Shown: in pieces, positions 36,105 through 44,439 of the stretch
How positions within the stretch are numbered: position 1 is the first letter of the stretch
Layout of the letters: the number at the start of each line of letters is the position of its first letter
Translations under genes and position numbers: made by a program
Virus record (IMG/VR): IMGVR_UViG_3300023115_000034
Span: 1 to 46,035 of that record
Source: a virus
DNA length: 46,035 bases
Direction: 5' to 3' (one strand)
The notes under the pieces: generated by a model
Told to the model about the DNA's origin: nothing
The model's database searches: none
The model's input: only the letters and a program-made list of their open reading frames with translations

Positions 36105-37652
36105 TTAAATTATTGCGTCCTTTAAATATAACAGATTCTTGTTTCTTAATTCTTGAATAGTTACATTTTTCATATTCTGGTTATCACCATAATTAAAACT
36201 ATTTATATTGAAAACAGCATTAGAATCGTACTTAATCCACTCATATATACTATTAAATTTATGTGAAAGATTAAATTTAACAGTAATATTTCCTGGACCA
36301 TCCTTTTTAAGATTTATATCTAATATTCCATTAGAATCAAGTATATTATCAATCCTTAATACTGGTGCTGTAGTAGATACAAATGATGTTGCATGATTAG
36401 CAGCATCTAAACTATCTCCTATACAAAAATAATCACCACCAAAAGAATCACCAAGACCAGGTAATGCAATTTCAAGATTTGTGGAAGAATAATCACCTTG
36501 CAAATACATTCTTGAAATATATGTCTTACTATCGCCTCTTGTAATTTGAGCAAGAGTTTTATTTAATTCTTGTGGCACATTAATTTGTATTAAAGATGAA
36601 GTTAATGTTGGAGTTTCTGTTCCTAGAGTTTTTATTGTTGCTGGAGATGCTTCAAATATACTATAGCGTTCACCATCGACTTCTGTAAGACCAGGTTGAT
36701 AATTACTATCTTCAGTTCTAAGTGTTGGAGATAAATTTATGGCTGCAAGATTTATTTCTTTATTACTATAAATTCCACCATTGGCAGAACTTTGAATAGA
36801 AAACCCAGGACCTTCAAGTGCTCTTCCATAACTGTCTTCAATAAACCATCCTTCACTATCAGTATAATCTAATACATTTCGGTATCCAAATCTTCTTGTA
36901 TTTAATCCGCAAGTGTATTCTTTAAATCCATCCATCACAAGAATATCAATATTACCCATATCGACTTTACTGATAACACGAGTTTCTACCGACATTCTTG
37001 GAATTGAGCTGTCTGTTTCAATTCTTAAATTTAAAGGTGTTGCATCAGAAAGAACACCAACGGGTTTATATTTTGGATTTGTATATAACTGTGCATCCGC
37101 ATGTAAATAAAAACCTGCAGGGTGCACAAACTTTTTATATAATTGTTCCCATTGCTTTAAAGGTACCGAAGTTTTTACTAAATGTGATAATACTTGATGT
37201 AATCTACCGTCTTGAATTTTCTTTGGCGAATTAGGTCCAAGTATTGATAAAGGATCGTCTAATAAAAATATTTTTTCTTTTGGGTATTCTATCTCTACAT
37301 ACGTATCGAAAAAGCCACGGAAAAACCCTTCTGCAGAATAAAGAGAACCTTTTACTCTGAAAAACTTTGCAAGATTTTTTAATATTTCACGAGGATTAGA
37401 AATAAATTGAGAAGATAAACTAAGACCAATTTCTGCAAAAAGAGAATCAAGATATTTTAAATCCGTTTTTCCAATATCTCTTATTTCATATAAATCTTTT
37501 ATTGTATTTCCAAAATTTCCATCAGAATCTAAAGCGTCATAATATGATTCCAAAAATTCTACAAGATTTGGATAATCAGTAACAAAATATTCCGGGAGAA
37601 CATCCCTTACATAATCTGCTCTAAGTGATATATTATTTCTATCTTCAGACAT
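36105..37652 (-). CDS. Baseplate wedge-position protein (515 aa), possible gp7 counterpart
   Basis: The N-terminal third is helical (VRDVLPEYFVTDYPNLVEFLESYYDALDSD, then RDIGKTDLKYLDSLFAEIG, then LKNLAKFFRVKGSLYSAEGFFRGFFD). It resembles the start of P2 gpI/wedge proteins and of a structural protein widely conserved in marine T4-like phages. The remainder is beta-rich with no named domain. It lies between gp6 (4 bases upstream) and a gp8-like gene, the place of T4 gp7, the wedge initiator, but is about half of T4 gp7's length (1032 aa). I infer a wedge role from position. Identity to gp7 is not shown by sequence. Confidence 0.72.
   Translation of the reverse strand: MSEDRNNISLRADYVRDVLPEYFVTDYPNLVEFLESYYDALDSDGNFGNTIKDLYEIRDIGKTDLKYLDSLFAEIGLSLSSQFISNPREILKNLAKFFRVKGSLYSAEGFFRGFFDTYVEIEYPKEKIFLLDDPLSILGPNSPKKIQDGRLHQVLSHLVKTSVPLKQWEQLYKKFVHPAGFYLHADAQLYTNPKYKPVGVLSDATPLNLRIETDSSIPRMSVETRVISKVDMGNIDILVMDGFKEYTCGLNTRRFGYRNVLDYTDSEGWFIEDSYGRALEGPGFSIQSSANGGIYSNKEINLAAINLSPTLRTEDSNYQPGLTEVDGERYSIFEASPATIKTLGTETPTLTSSLIQINVPQELNKTLAQITRGDSKTYISRMYLQGDYSSTNLEIALPGLGDSFGGDYFCIGDSLDAANHATSFVSTTAPVLRIDNILDSNGILDINLKKDGPGNITVKFNLSHKFNSIYEWIKYDSNAVFNINSFNYGDNQNMKNVTIQELRNKNLLYLKDAII
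36200..36207 (-). promoter_or_regulatory. Possible internal late promoter (TATAAATA)
   Basis: A perfect TATAAATAGT lies inside the 3' end of the 515-aa gene, 105 bases before the gp8-like start. The codons there read Asn-Ile-Asn-Ser, so it may be a chance match in AT-rich coding DNA. Confidence 0.25.
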
Positions 37653-37656
37653 TATA

Positions 37657-39498
37657 TTACAGTGCTACCTTGGTATCTTGTTCATTTTTTATTGGTTGCA
37701 TTACTAGTTTTGAAGTGTCTAATCTTAATACATAATTTCTAAGAGGTTTGATCATGCTTTGATCAATAGGTGTTGAAGTGAAAGATATATACGATTTACC
37801 ACTTAAATTAGAAACCGGATTAAAACCATAAAGAGTTACACTACCCTTTTCATAATCATAATTACCTATATCTTCTTCAATAATAGTTCCGTTACTTGAA
37901 ATAACTTGTAATATATTAGAGTTTAATTTATTTTTAACTCTACAACTAATAGCATCATCACCATATGTAAATAAAGATGATTCTATACTATAATCCTCTG
38001 CTTCAGCAGGAATTAACATCACTGGAAAATATATATTATAATTGTTGGCAGATCCTAAAGTCACATTAACTCTCTGTTGAATTTTAATATCCATTTTAGC
38101 AGAAAGTATGGCTCTGTTTATATCACTTACTTCTGTCAGAATTTCTGATCTACTAAATGATTTATTAAATGCATTTAAATTTGTTGAAAAATAATCCTTT
38201 AAAAAATTATAAATTGCAGTTTGAATTCCAGATCCCGTAACGTTTGTTAAACTTGGATCAAAATTAAAATTTCCAGTTATTTCTAAATAAGTTTCTTCTG
38301 GATTAATAAATTTATTAGAAATTGACATAACAGAAAGCTGATCGGTAAAATTATTTTTTATACTATCTTCAGTTGATGTTTTTACCGTATCTGATGTACC
38401 GTCTTGATACTGAAGACTAATATACACTTTACCGTAATCAATAGGTATATTATCTTCACCTCCCCATACCACTACATCTTTTATAACAGGAAAATTTGAA
38501 AGAATCATTGCTCTATAATCAGCTGCTGTTACTAGTCTTTTTTGAGTAGCAAATTGTAGAGGTGCTAACTTACGAATTGATTCTATACTTTCTTTTTCAT
38601 AGCCCTCTGTTGAAGGAATTTGAGATTGAACTTGAACGGAATAATTAATTCCATCATAAGTAAAAAAATCTTTACTTTTAAATCCGCTACAGCCGTTTGC
38701 AGAAGTACCGCTGGAAGAAAAATATCTTACAACAACTTTACTTCCTATTGCCGGAGATTTACCAAAACTTTTTCCATCACCAAAATTAATTTCATAATAT
38801 CCATTTGGTGCTTCTTTTATATCAAAGAAAGTAGTAGTTGAATCAACCTTAAGTGCGGTATCTAAGAAATAATAAGAAGTATATTTTGTAGATGTAGGTG
38901 AATCATAAACATCAACTGTTATTTTTCCCGTGTCAAGAGTTTCATCTGGAATTACATATATCTGATTTTCTGGTGTATCATCAACAATAAATGTTTTTGT
39001 TTTATATTTTCCTTGAAAAATCTTTATCTGATTATTGTTATCATCGTCAACAAACTCATATAATCCTGAACCATTATCTGTTGCGGTATAATTTTTATCT
39101 GTTATAAATGTAAAAGTATCATTTTCATTTTCAGCAGTAAAATTCCAACCCGAAGTTAGCGTTATACTTGTAGGTCTATTAACCACACCCGATAAATTTA
39201 CATATACACTTATAGCAGAAGAGGATGGTGTTCTTGATCTTGGTCTATAACCTAGAAGTTCTGCATGAGACACTACAGAAGAACGTAATTGTGCTGTATT
39301 TAAAAATGCTTCGTTAGTAGCAAAATTTGCAGTTAAACCATTAAAGTGTGTATTATATGCTAAAACATCTAATATATTTGAAAGACCTGAAGCTTCAAAA
39401 TCATAATCAGAAAATTCTGGTTGTTGAGCAAAATAAGTTTTTAAACTATTTCTTATATTGCCAAAATCTAAAGCCGTTGATGTAATATTTGTTGCCAT
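37657..39498 (-). CDS. 6: Baseplate wedge protein gp6 (baseplate J-like)
   Basis: This 613-residue protein matches T4 gp6 (660 aa), which forms the ring joining the wedges. The N-terminus (DFGNIRNSLKTYF, FEASGLSNILDVLAYNTHFNGLTANFATNEAFLNTAQLRSS, ELLGYRPRSRTPSSSAI) is the characteristic gp6 start. A baseplate_J-like core follows (GYEKESIESIRKLAPLQFATQKRLVTAADYRAMI near 315-350). The C-terminal part (INEEDYLEIT-like strands and LKDYFSTNLNAFNKSFSRSEIL) completes it. The ATG overlaps the stop of gp25 (TAATG), the same pairing as in T4-like genomes. It is translated with gp25 from the late promoter at 39968. Confidence 0.92.
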   Translation of the reverse strand: MATNITSTALDFGNIRNSLKTYFAQQPEFSDYDFEASGLSNILDVLAYNTHFNGLTANFATNEAFLNTAQLRSSVVSHAELLGYRPRSRTPSSSAISVYVNLSGVVNRPTSITLTSGWNFTAENENDTFTFITDKNYTATDNGSGLYEFVDDDNNNQIKIFQGKYKTKTFIVDDTPENQIYVIPDETLDTGKITVDVYDSPTSTKYTSYYFLDTALKVDSTTTFFDIKEAPNGYYEINFGDGKSFGKSPAIGSKVVVRYFSSSGTSANGCSGFKSKDFFTYDGINYSVQVQSQIPSTEGYEKESIESIRKLAPLQFATQKRLVTAADYRAMILSNFPVIKDVVVWGGEDNIPIDYGKVYISLQYQDGTSDTVKTSTEDSIKNNFTDQLSVMSISNKFINPEETYLEITGNFNFDPSLTNVTGSGIQTAIYNFLKDYFSTNLNAFNKSFSRSEILTEVSDINRAILSAKMDIKIQQRVNVTLGSANNYNIYFPVMLIPAEAEDYSIESSLFTYGDDAISCRVKNKLNSNILQVISSNGTIIEEDIGNYDYEKGSVTLYGFNPVSNLSGKSYISFTSTPIDQSMIKPLRNYVLRLDTSKLVMQPIKNEQDTKVAL

Positions 39499-39944
39499 TA
39501 TCTCAACCTCGAAATTTCTGTTTCTAAAGTAATTATTTCATTTGTATTTAATATACGAAAAGTAATTGATATATCAAGAGAATTTGCATAGTCAACAAGC
39601 GAACATGATATATCGATTACTTCAGCTCTTGGTTCATAATTTTCAATAGCAAGTTTTATTCTTTGTTTTGTTTCAAATTCTGTAAATGGGTCTCCAAGTT
39701 CAAAAAGCATATCTCTAATATTAGCACCAAAAAAAGGAATAAAAGGTTTTTCATAGTGATTAGTAAGAATTAAATTCTTTACTGCCTGTTTTACCGCATT
39801 TGCGTCCGTTTTTTTAAATATATCACCATTTCTTCTTTTTTTAAATGATAAGTCAATATCAGAATAGTTACCCTTTCCAAGAGCCGTTATTTGTACTCCT
39901 GTATCTAGTTTTCTATCTTCAATTGATAATGATCTTGTTGGCAT
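39498..39944 (-). CDS. 25: Baseplate wedge protein gp25
   Basis: This 148-residue protein is a GPW/gp25-family member. T4 gp25 (132 aa) has a fold related to the T6SS protein TssE and binds gp6 and gp53 in the wedge core. The typical parts are DIDLSFKKR, DANAVKQAVKNLILTNHYEKPF, PFFGANIRDMLFE, and the beta end with ISCSLVDYANSLDISITFRI. It is the first gene after the late promoter at 39968 and overlaps gp6. The ribosome site is AAGAG at 7 bases. In the family the RDLLFE-type motif (RDMLFE here) lies in the helix that contacts the neighbouring wedge. Confidence 0.93.
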   Translation of the reverse strand: MPTRSLSIEDRKLDTGVQITALGKGNYSDIDLSFKKRRNGDIFKKTDANAVKQAVKNLILTNHYEKPFIPFFGANIRDMLFELGDPFTEFETKQRIKLAIENYEPRAEVIDISCSLVDYANSLDISITFRILNTNEIITLETEISRLR

Positions 39945-39967
39945 GTTTTTCTCTTATTTTATTGTAT

Positions 39968-39975
39968 TATTTATA
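39968..39975 (-). promoter_or_regulatory. T4-type late promoter (TATAAATA)
   Basis: The minus strand reads TATAAATAATACAAT in the 37-base gap between the spike gene and gp25, 23 bases before the gp25 ATG. It is the natural promoter for the wedge operon 25-6-(515 aa)-8-(1852 aa). Confidence 0.72.
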
Positions 39976-39981
39976 ATGGTT

Positions 39982-41997
39982 TTACGTGCTTAATATTTCA
40001 ACCAAATCTGTTGCTGTTTGAACGGTCCCATTATAAACAGTTTCAACACTTCTATTAAAGTACGCTGTATAATTTTCTGGCATTGATGGCATATTTACCA
40101 CCATTTGAGAATTTAAAGAGCCGTTAGGGTTGTAATTATCATAATATAAACTTATTTTTTCATAATCACTATTATCTTTTAGATATACTGCAAAGTCAAA
40201 TATTTTATCATTTGCTATATTACCTGTAGTAGAATCATAGATTTCATAAGCTACAGATCTTCCGTTTTCGGCTAATTTTTTAGGAGAACCGTCTGATAAA
40301 GTTTCTTTAGGTCCTTTCTTATAAAGACCCTCTGCAACTACTAAATCATATCCTTCAAATTTTTTCAATTGATTAAAGGTATTAATTATATTTGCTTGTG
40401 GGTATAAATTTCTTGCTATAATTTTTCTTTCTTCTGAACTTTTTGTATGATCAAAATTTACTGGATCTTTATCTGATGCCACAAATTTAGAAATAGGAAC
40501 ACCTTTTGCAAGATGTGTTTGCATTGTAATATCTCTTTGATTATTAGGGTCAAAGTTTTGATCAACAGCAATTGTTCTTTCTACTCCACGTGAAGAAGAT
40601 TCCCTTAAAGTAAACTTTTTAGTCGCTGCTTGTAATTGTCTATTTCCTATTTCTTCTACACCGGATCTTGCGGTCTGAGACATACTTTTTATACGTCCTG
40701 TACTTCCGGGTGCAAGTGATGCATAAGCCGGATTTAAAACACCATTTGCAATTTGACTTTCTACAAATTTTTCATTTTTAAGATTATTTGGTTCTTTTAA
40801 TTTTGATCTTATTTGTCCAGTATTCAATTTTTTATCTGTTATACCATCAGAGTTTTTGGTTTGATCAATACCGTCATTAATTGCAGAATCTCTATCAATT
40901 CTTACTTGTCTTATTCCTTGATCGCAGTCAGAACAATGGGAATCTAATATATCTTTTGTTGGTTTATATTTTTTCCCTTGTGCCACAGGATCTTCTATAC
41001 TATGGGCTGTAGTATTTACACTTCCACCATGTGAAGCACCAAGTGCTGCGGTCCCAGCTTTTACTGCCCCTTTTGCTGTACCATTTAAATCTCCATGAAA
41101 TACTTTTGCTTTCATAGTTTTCTTTGCTTCTACTTCACTTGCATGTAGTGTTCTATCAACATAACTATTCTGAGCAAACATTGTTATATTATCACCACCA
41201 ATAGTACCTTCATCTCCAAAGACTGATAGATTATTGGCTGCAACATTAACGTCAACAGATGTCATATTCATCTGAGTTTCAGAAGTTATAAATGTATCAC
41301 CACTGTGGGCATATTCTGCAACACCGTCAACTTCATTAAAATATGTGCCTTTAGTATGAGAACTAAAACCATTTAAACAAACATTGGAAACTTTTTGTAA
41401 AACAGTAGATGATCTTGTTTTTTGTATAACTTCGTTAAACGCTCCAACAATATGTTTACGATAATTTCTTACTACATTTAAGATATGATTACCGCCAACT
41501 TTTACATTATAATCACCTTTTACATCTAAGTTATAATCACCATGAACTGTAAGATTTAAATTTCCATAATAAACAATTTCTCCGTTACCGCCAACTTTAA
41601 GAATCCTTTCTTGACGACAGAACTCTGCTTTCTTTCCTGTATTGCTTATAAAAATACTACCATCTGGAGAAATTTCAATTCCGTGACCATCTTTATGTTT
41701 TATAAGTATTCTTTCGCCGCCGGGAGTATCATTAACTTCAATTACATGACCAGAAGTAGATTCACTAACTTGATTTAATGGGTATATTGCTTTAGGATGA
41801 TTTCTAGGATTATCTTTTAGTTTAAAAACTTTTTTTCCTCTGGCTGCTTTATTTACTGATGGTTCTCCAGCATATTCTTTTTTAGGATACTTACCTTCAG
41901 GATCGGCAAATCCATCAGAGGGCACTCCTTCGTTTACAACCTGAGATTTCCCTTGATAAGCAATTCTATCTTGTACTGTATCATTTTCTGTAGTCAT
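39982..41997 (-). CDS. gp5-C-like beta-helix tail spike protein (671 aa)
   Basis: Residues about 148-196 show octapeptide repeats VHGDYNLD, VKGDYNVK, VGGNHILN, the V-x-G-x5 pattern of the T4 gp5 C-terminal triple-stranded beta-helix. A preceding HVIEVNDTPGGERILIKHK and ISPDGSIFIS region is the usual VgrG/gp5 entry to that helix. The needle part extends with weaker repeats to about 290. The second half (from about 330) is mostly unfamiliar. It holds a short Cys pair (HCSDCD) and a C-terminal domain from about 540. The OB and lysozyme parts of gp5 are in a separate gene, so this is a split spike. The ATG has a strong AAAGGA site and lies 10 bases after the amidase stop. No PAAR-like tip protein was seen in this window. 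Confidence 0.83.
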   Translation of the reverse strand: MTTENDTVQDRIAYQGKSQVVNEGVPSDGFADPEGKYPKKEYAGEPSVNKAARGKKVFKLKDNPRNHPKAIYPLNQVSESTSGHVIEVNDTPGGERILIKHKDGHGIEISPDGSIFISNTGKKAEFCRQERILKVGGNGEIVYYGNLNLTVHGDYNLDVKGDYNVKVGGNHILNVVRNYRKHIVGAFNEVIQKTRSSTVLQKVSNVCLNGFSSHTKGTYFNEVDGVAEYAHSGDTFITSETQMNMTSVDVNVAANNLSVFGDEGTIGGDNITMFAQNSYVDRTLHASEVEAKKTMKAKVFHGDLNGTAKGAVKAGTAALGASHGGSVNTTAHSIEDPVAQGKKYKPTKDILDSHCSDCDQGIRQVRIDRDSAINDGIDQTKNSDGITDKKLNTGQIRSKLKEPNNLKNEKFVESQIANGVLNPAYASLAPGSTGRIKSMSQTARSGVEEIGNRQLQAATKKFTLRESSSRGVERTIAVDQNFDPNNQRDITMQTHLAKGVPISKFVASDKDPVNFDHTKSSEERKIIARNLYPQANIINTFNQLKKFEGYDLVVAEGLYKKGPKETLSDGSPKKLAENGRSVAYEIYDSTTGNIANDKIFDFAVYLKDNSDYEKISLYYDNYNPNGSLNSQMVVNMPSMPENYTAYFNRSVETVYNGTVQTATDLVEILST

Positions 41998-42007
41998 GAT
42001 TTATCCT

Positions 42008-43552
42008 TTACGAGGGCGTTGCTTTTGAGTTATTTGCTCCTACCAACTGTGCAGGAGATAATGGTGGTGCTGAACCACTTGAAGATTTATTTGTTTTATT
42101 AAATTTTGAAAGAATATATTGTTTCATACTAATTCCAGGATCAACTTTTGTTGGATCTGTTTCATTATGACCCCAAACTTGTCCGCCAGGCCAGACAACA
42201 TAAAATGCTCTAAGAAACTGATTTAAACTATTCCATTGACTTGAAGTAATAGATTCTGCACTTATAAAATTATTCGGAGTAGGATTATTACTATTACAGT
42301 TATATCCTCCTATCATAGAAATCCCTATACTATACTTATTATGTCCATTTGCTTTTGCATGAGCACCCATCATATTTAAAGGTCGCCCTCTTTGAATAGA
42401 ACCGTCCTTTTTTATAATATAATGATATGATATACCTCTACCAAAACCTCTATCTATAGCAATATTATGACACTCTTCAGAACCAACATTTCCCTGATTG
42501 TTAAAGTGTGCAGACCAGTGTACAACTACTTCTGTTATTTCTCTACTAGCACCTCTAAAATCAGCAATTAATTCTTCAAAACTATCTACAAATTTAAATT
42601 CATATGGATATGATCCACCTTTAGTGATTCTAGTATTTTCAGGATAATTCTGTTCATTAGAATTTAATCTTTCTACCTTAACTGTTGGAGGAAGTAGTTT
42701 TGAAAATTCGTCTGTAGATGATGGAACTCCACTAACTACATTTGATAATGAAGGATCTATTTTATAAACATCTTTAAAAATTTTATCACGTTCAGTAGCA
42801 GATAAATTACTACCGCTAAGAGCATTTTCTACTATCTGTGCAGCTTTTTCTTTATTTCCTAATAGTATTTCTTGTAATACACTTTTTAAAACATTTTCTT
42901 TTAATAAGCCTCTTGTAATAGTAGTTAATTCATTTCTTAATACATCTGTTCCTAATAGTAACAAATTATTTAATAAGCCGCCTTCAAAATTATTAATTGA
43001 TCCCAATTTTGATAATAGTTGAGAAAAAAGTGCATTTCCAAATAAATTATTATTACCTTGAGTTTTTTTAATATTTTGAACAACTTCTCCTGTAGGTTCT
43101 GTAGTAAAATTGTTCATTAAAGATTGACTAGGTTCATTTCCCGTAATAGATTGAATATTATTAAATATGGAAAGAGGTGTTGAAGCAATAACGTGAGATT
43201 TTAGTTTACCGGAAACAGGAGACTTTCCTGTTATTGCTTCTAATGGTCTAACATTTGTTGGAGTGGTTTCAAAATCACTATTAAATCCTTGTATTGGATT
43301 TTTTAATCTTACCGGACCAACATCTTCTATATTATCTGGATCAGATTTGTCATTTAGTGTTACTAAAGATTCTATATTACCTACATTCGAGTTTGCATTT
43401 TTTGCTACAACACCATTTCTAACAGAAGAGATTATATTTGCAGCACTTTTTATATCTTGTGTTACATCATCAATATTAGTCTGTTTTTTAAGACTATTAA
43501 GAATGTTATTAAAACCGTCTTTATCTATTGAATTTTTTAAAAAAGATGACAT
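42008..43552 (-). CDS. N-acetylmuramoyl-L-alanine amidase, tail-associated (514 aa)
   Basis: The C-terminal ~170 residues are an Amidase_2/PGRP (T7 lysozyme-like) domain that cuts the lactyl-amide bond of peptidoglycan. Likely zinc ligands are His345 (VVHWSA), His462 (WGHNE) and Asp471 (DPGI, in place of the Cys of T7 lysozyme). Lys469 and the SYHY tyrosine match the catalytic Lys128/Tyr46 of T7 lysozyme, and His398 (GAHAKAN) is the conserved structural site. The first ~320 residues are Asn/Ser/Leu-rich with no known family and probably fix the enzyme to the hub. It lies between the tail lysozyme and the spike gene, so it is a virion-borne wall hydrolase for DNA entry and not an endolysin (inference from position). 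No signal peptide is visible. Confidence 0.88.
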   Translation of the reverse strand: MSSFLKNSIDKDGFNNILNSLKKQTNIDDVTQDIKSAANIISSVRNGVVAKNANSNVGNIESLVTLNDKSDPDNIEDVGPVRLKNPIQGFNSDFETTPTNVRPLEAITGKSPVSGKLKSHVIASTPLSIFNNIQSITGNEPSQSLMNNFTTEPTGEVVQNIKKTQGNNNLFGNALFSQLLSKLGSINNFEGGLLNNLLLLGTDVLRNELTTITRGLLKENVLKSVLQEILLGNKEKAAQIVENALSGSNLSATERDKIFKDVYKIDPSLSNVVSGVPSSTDEFSKLLPPTVKVERLNSNEQNYPENTRITKGGSYPYEFKFVDSFEELIADFRGASREITEVVVHWSAHFNNQGNVGSEECHNIAIDRGFGRGISYHYIIKKDGSIQRGRPLNMMGAHAKANGHNKYSIGISMIGGYNCNSNNPTPNNFISAESITSSQWNSLNQFLRAFYVVWPGGQVWGHNETDPTKVDPGISMKQYILSKFNKTNKSSSGSAPPLSPAQLVGANNSKATPS

Positions 43553-43569
43553 AAATTAAACTCCATAAA

Positions 43570-44439
43570 TTAACCATATGTTTCAAAAACTTTTTGTGCA
43601 TAATTATATCTTTTTTGAAAAGTACCTGGCTGTGGTCTTTCAAATAACTCTTCAAAAATTCTTGTCGATTCTGAAACACTACCTGCACCTGTTAATTCTC
43701 CGTAACCTAAATATGGTTTTGTTTCCAATTCGTGCATTAAAAAATTTAATTGGCCTTCAAGAGACGAATACTCTACACCGTTTTTACTTGAAAAATCTTT
43801 TAACTCATCATATCTACTACCTCTCCATTGTGCTAATCCATATGCAGGCTTACCAAGATCATTTGGATTTAAAGTATCTGGTTCTAACCCAGATTCAGCA
43901 TAAAGATTGCCTATAACTCCAGCAGCTTGTTCATCTGTGAGACCTTCACCTTTTAAGTAATTAAATATTTTTTCAGCATTGGAACCACCTTTTAAATTTG
44001 ATGTATCAATTTCTCTGCCTTCTTCATCTTTACCATCTTCAACATCGGTATCTTGATCTTTATCATCTGCCGGAGTGTCTCCACTTCCACCACTATTATT
44101 TTTATTTGTATTTCTTTCAATATGATGAATAGGACCTATAATTATTGGCAATTGAGAACTAAAACCGTCCATAAAAAATCCAAAAACTTGAGCACCATTT
44201 TGAATTTGAGGCATTTTTCCTATACCAGATATTCCGCCTTCGGTTGATGGTAGTACAACTTGGGCCCAAGGTAAATCATTAACACTTGTCTGACCCCCGT
44301 TATGTATCCCTCTTATACGTACCTTTAATCTACCTAACTTAAGAGGATCTTTATTATCTACAATAATGCCAATAAACCATCTAAAATGGTCACCATAATA
44401 ATCTTCCTGTAAAGTTTTTAATTCATTAACTGTTTTCAT
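43570..44439 (-). CDS. 5: gp5-type OB-fold tail protein with tail lysozyme domain (289 aa)
   Basis: Residues 10-110 are a gp5/VgrG-type OB-fold (RWFIGIIVDNKDPLKLGRLKVRIRGIH, LPWAQVVLPSTEGG, GAQVFGFFMDGFSSQLPIIIG). An acidic, Gly/Asp-rich linker follows to about 155. Residues 158-289 are a phage tail lysozyme domain (NAEKIFNYLKGEGLTDEQAAGVIGNLYAESGL, then AYGLAQWRGSR), with Glu182 as the probable catalytic acid. It acts on peptidoglycan during penetration. T4 gp5 is one chain with OB, lysozyme and needle. Here the needle is in a separate gene. The ATG overlaps the TGA of the hub gene. The linker could be a cleavage site like that of gp5, but none is identifiable. Confidence 0.88.
   Translation of the reverse strand: MKTVNELKTLQEDYYGDHFRWFIGIIVDNKDPLKLGRLKVRIRGIHNGGQTSVNDLPWAQVVLPSTEGGISGIGKMPQIQNGAQVFGFFMDGFSSQLPIIIGPIHHIERNTNKNNSGGSGDTPADDKDQDTDVEDGKDEEGREIDTSNLKGGSNAEKIFNYLKGEGLTDEQAAGVIGNLYAESGLEPDTLNPNDLGKPAYGLAQWRGSRYDELKDFSSKNGVEYSSLEGQLNFLMHELETKPYLGYGELTGAGSVSESTRIFEELFERPQPGTFQKRYNYAQKVFETYG

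Noticed and set aside
39945-39981. Terminator between spike and wedge operons
   Set aside because: I see no stem-loop in the 37 bases. The gap is explained by the late promoter.
40900-41000. Zinc finger from the HCSDCD motif in the spike protein
   Set aside because: Only two Cys and one His are close together, with no second pair nearby.
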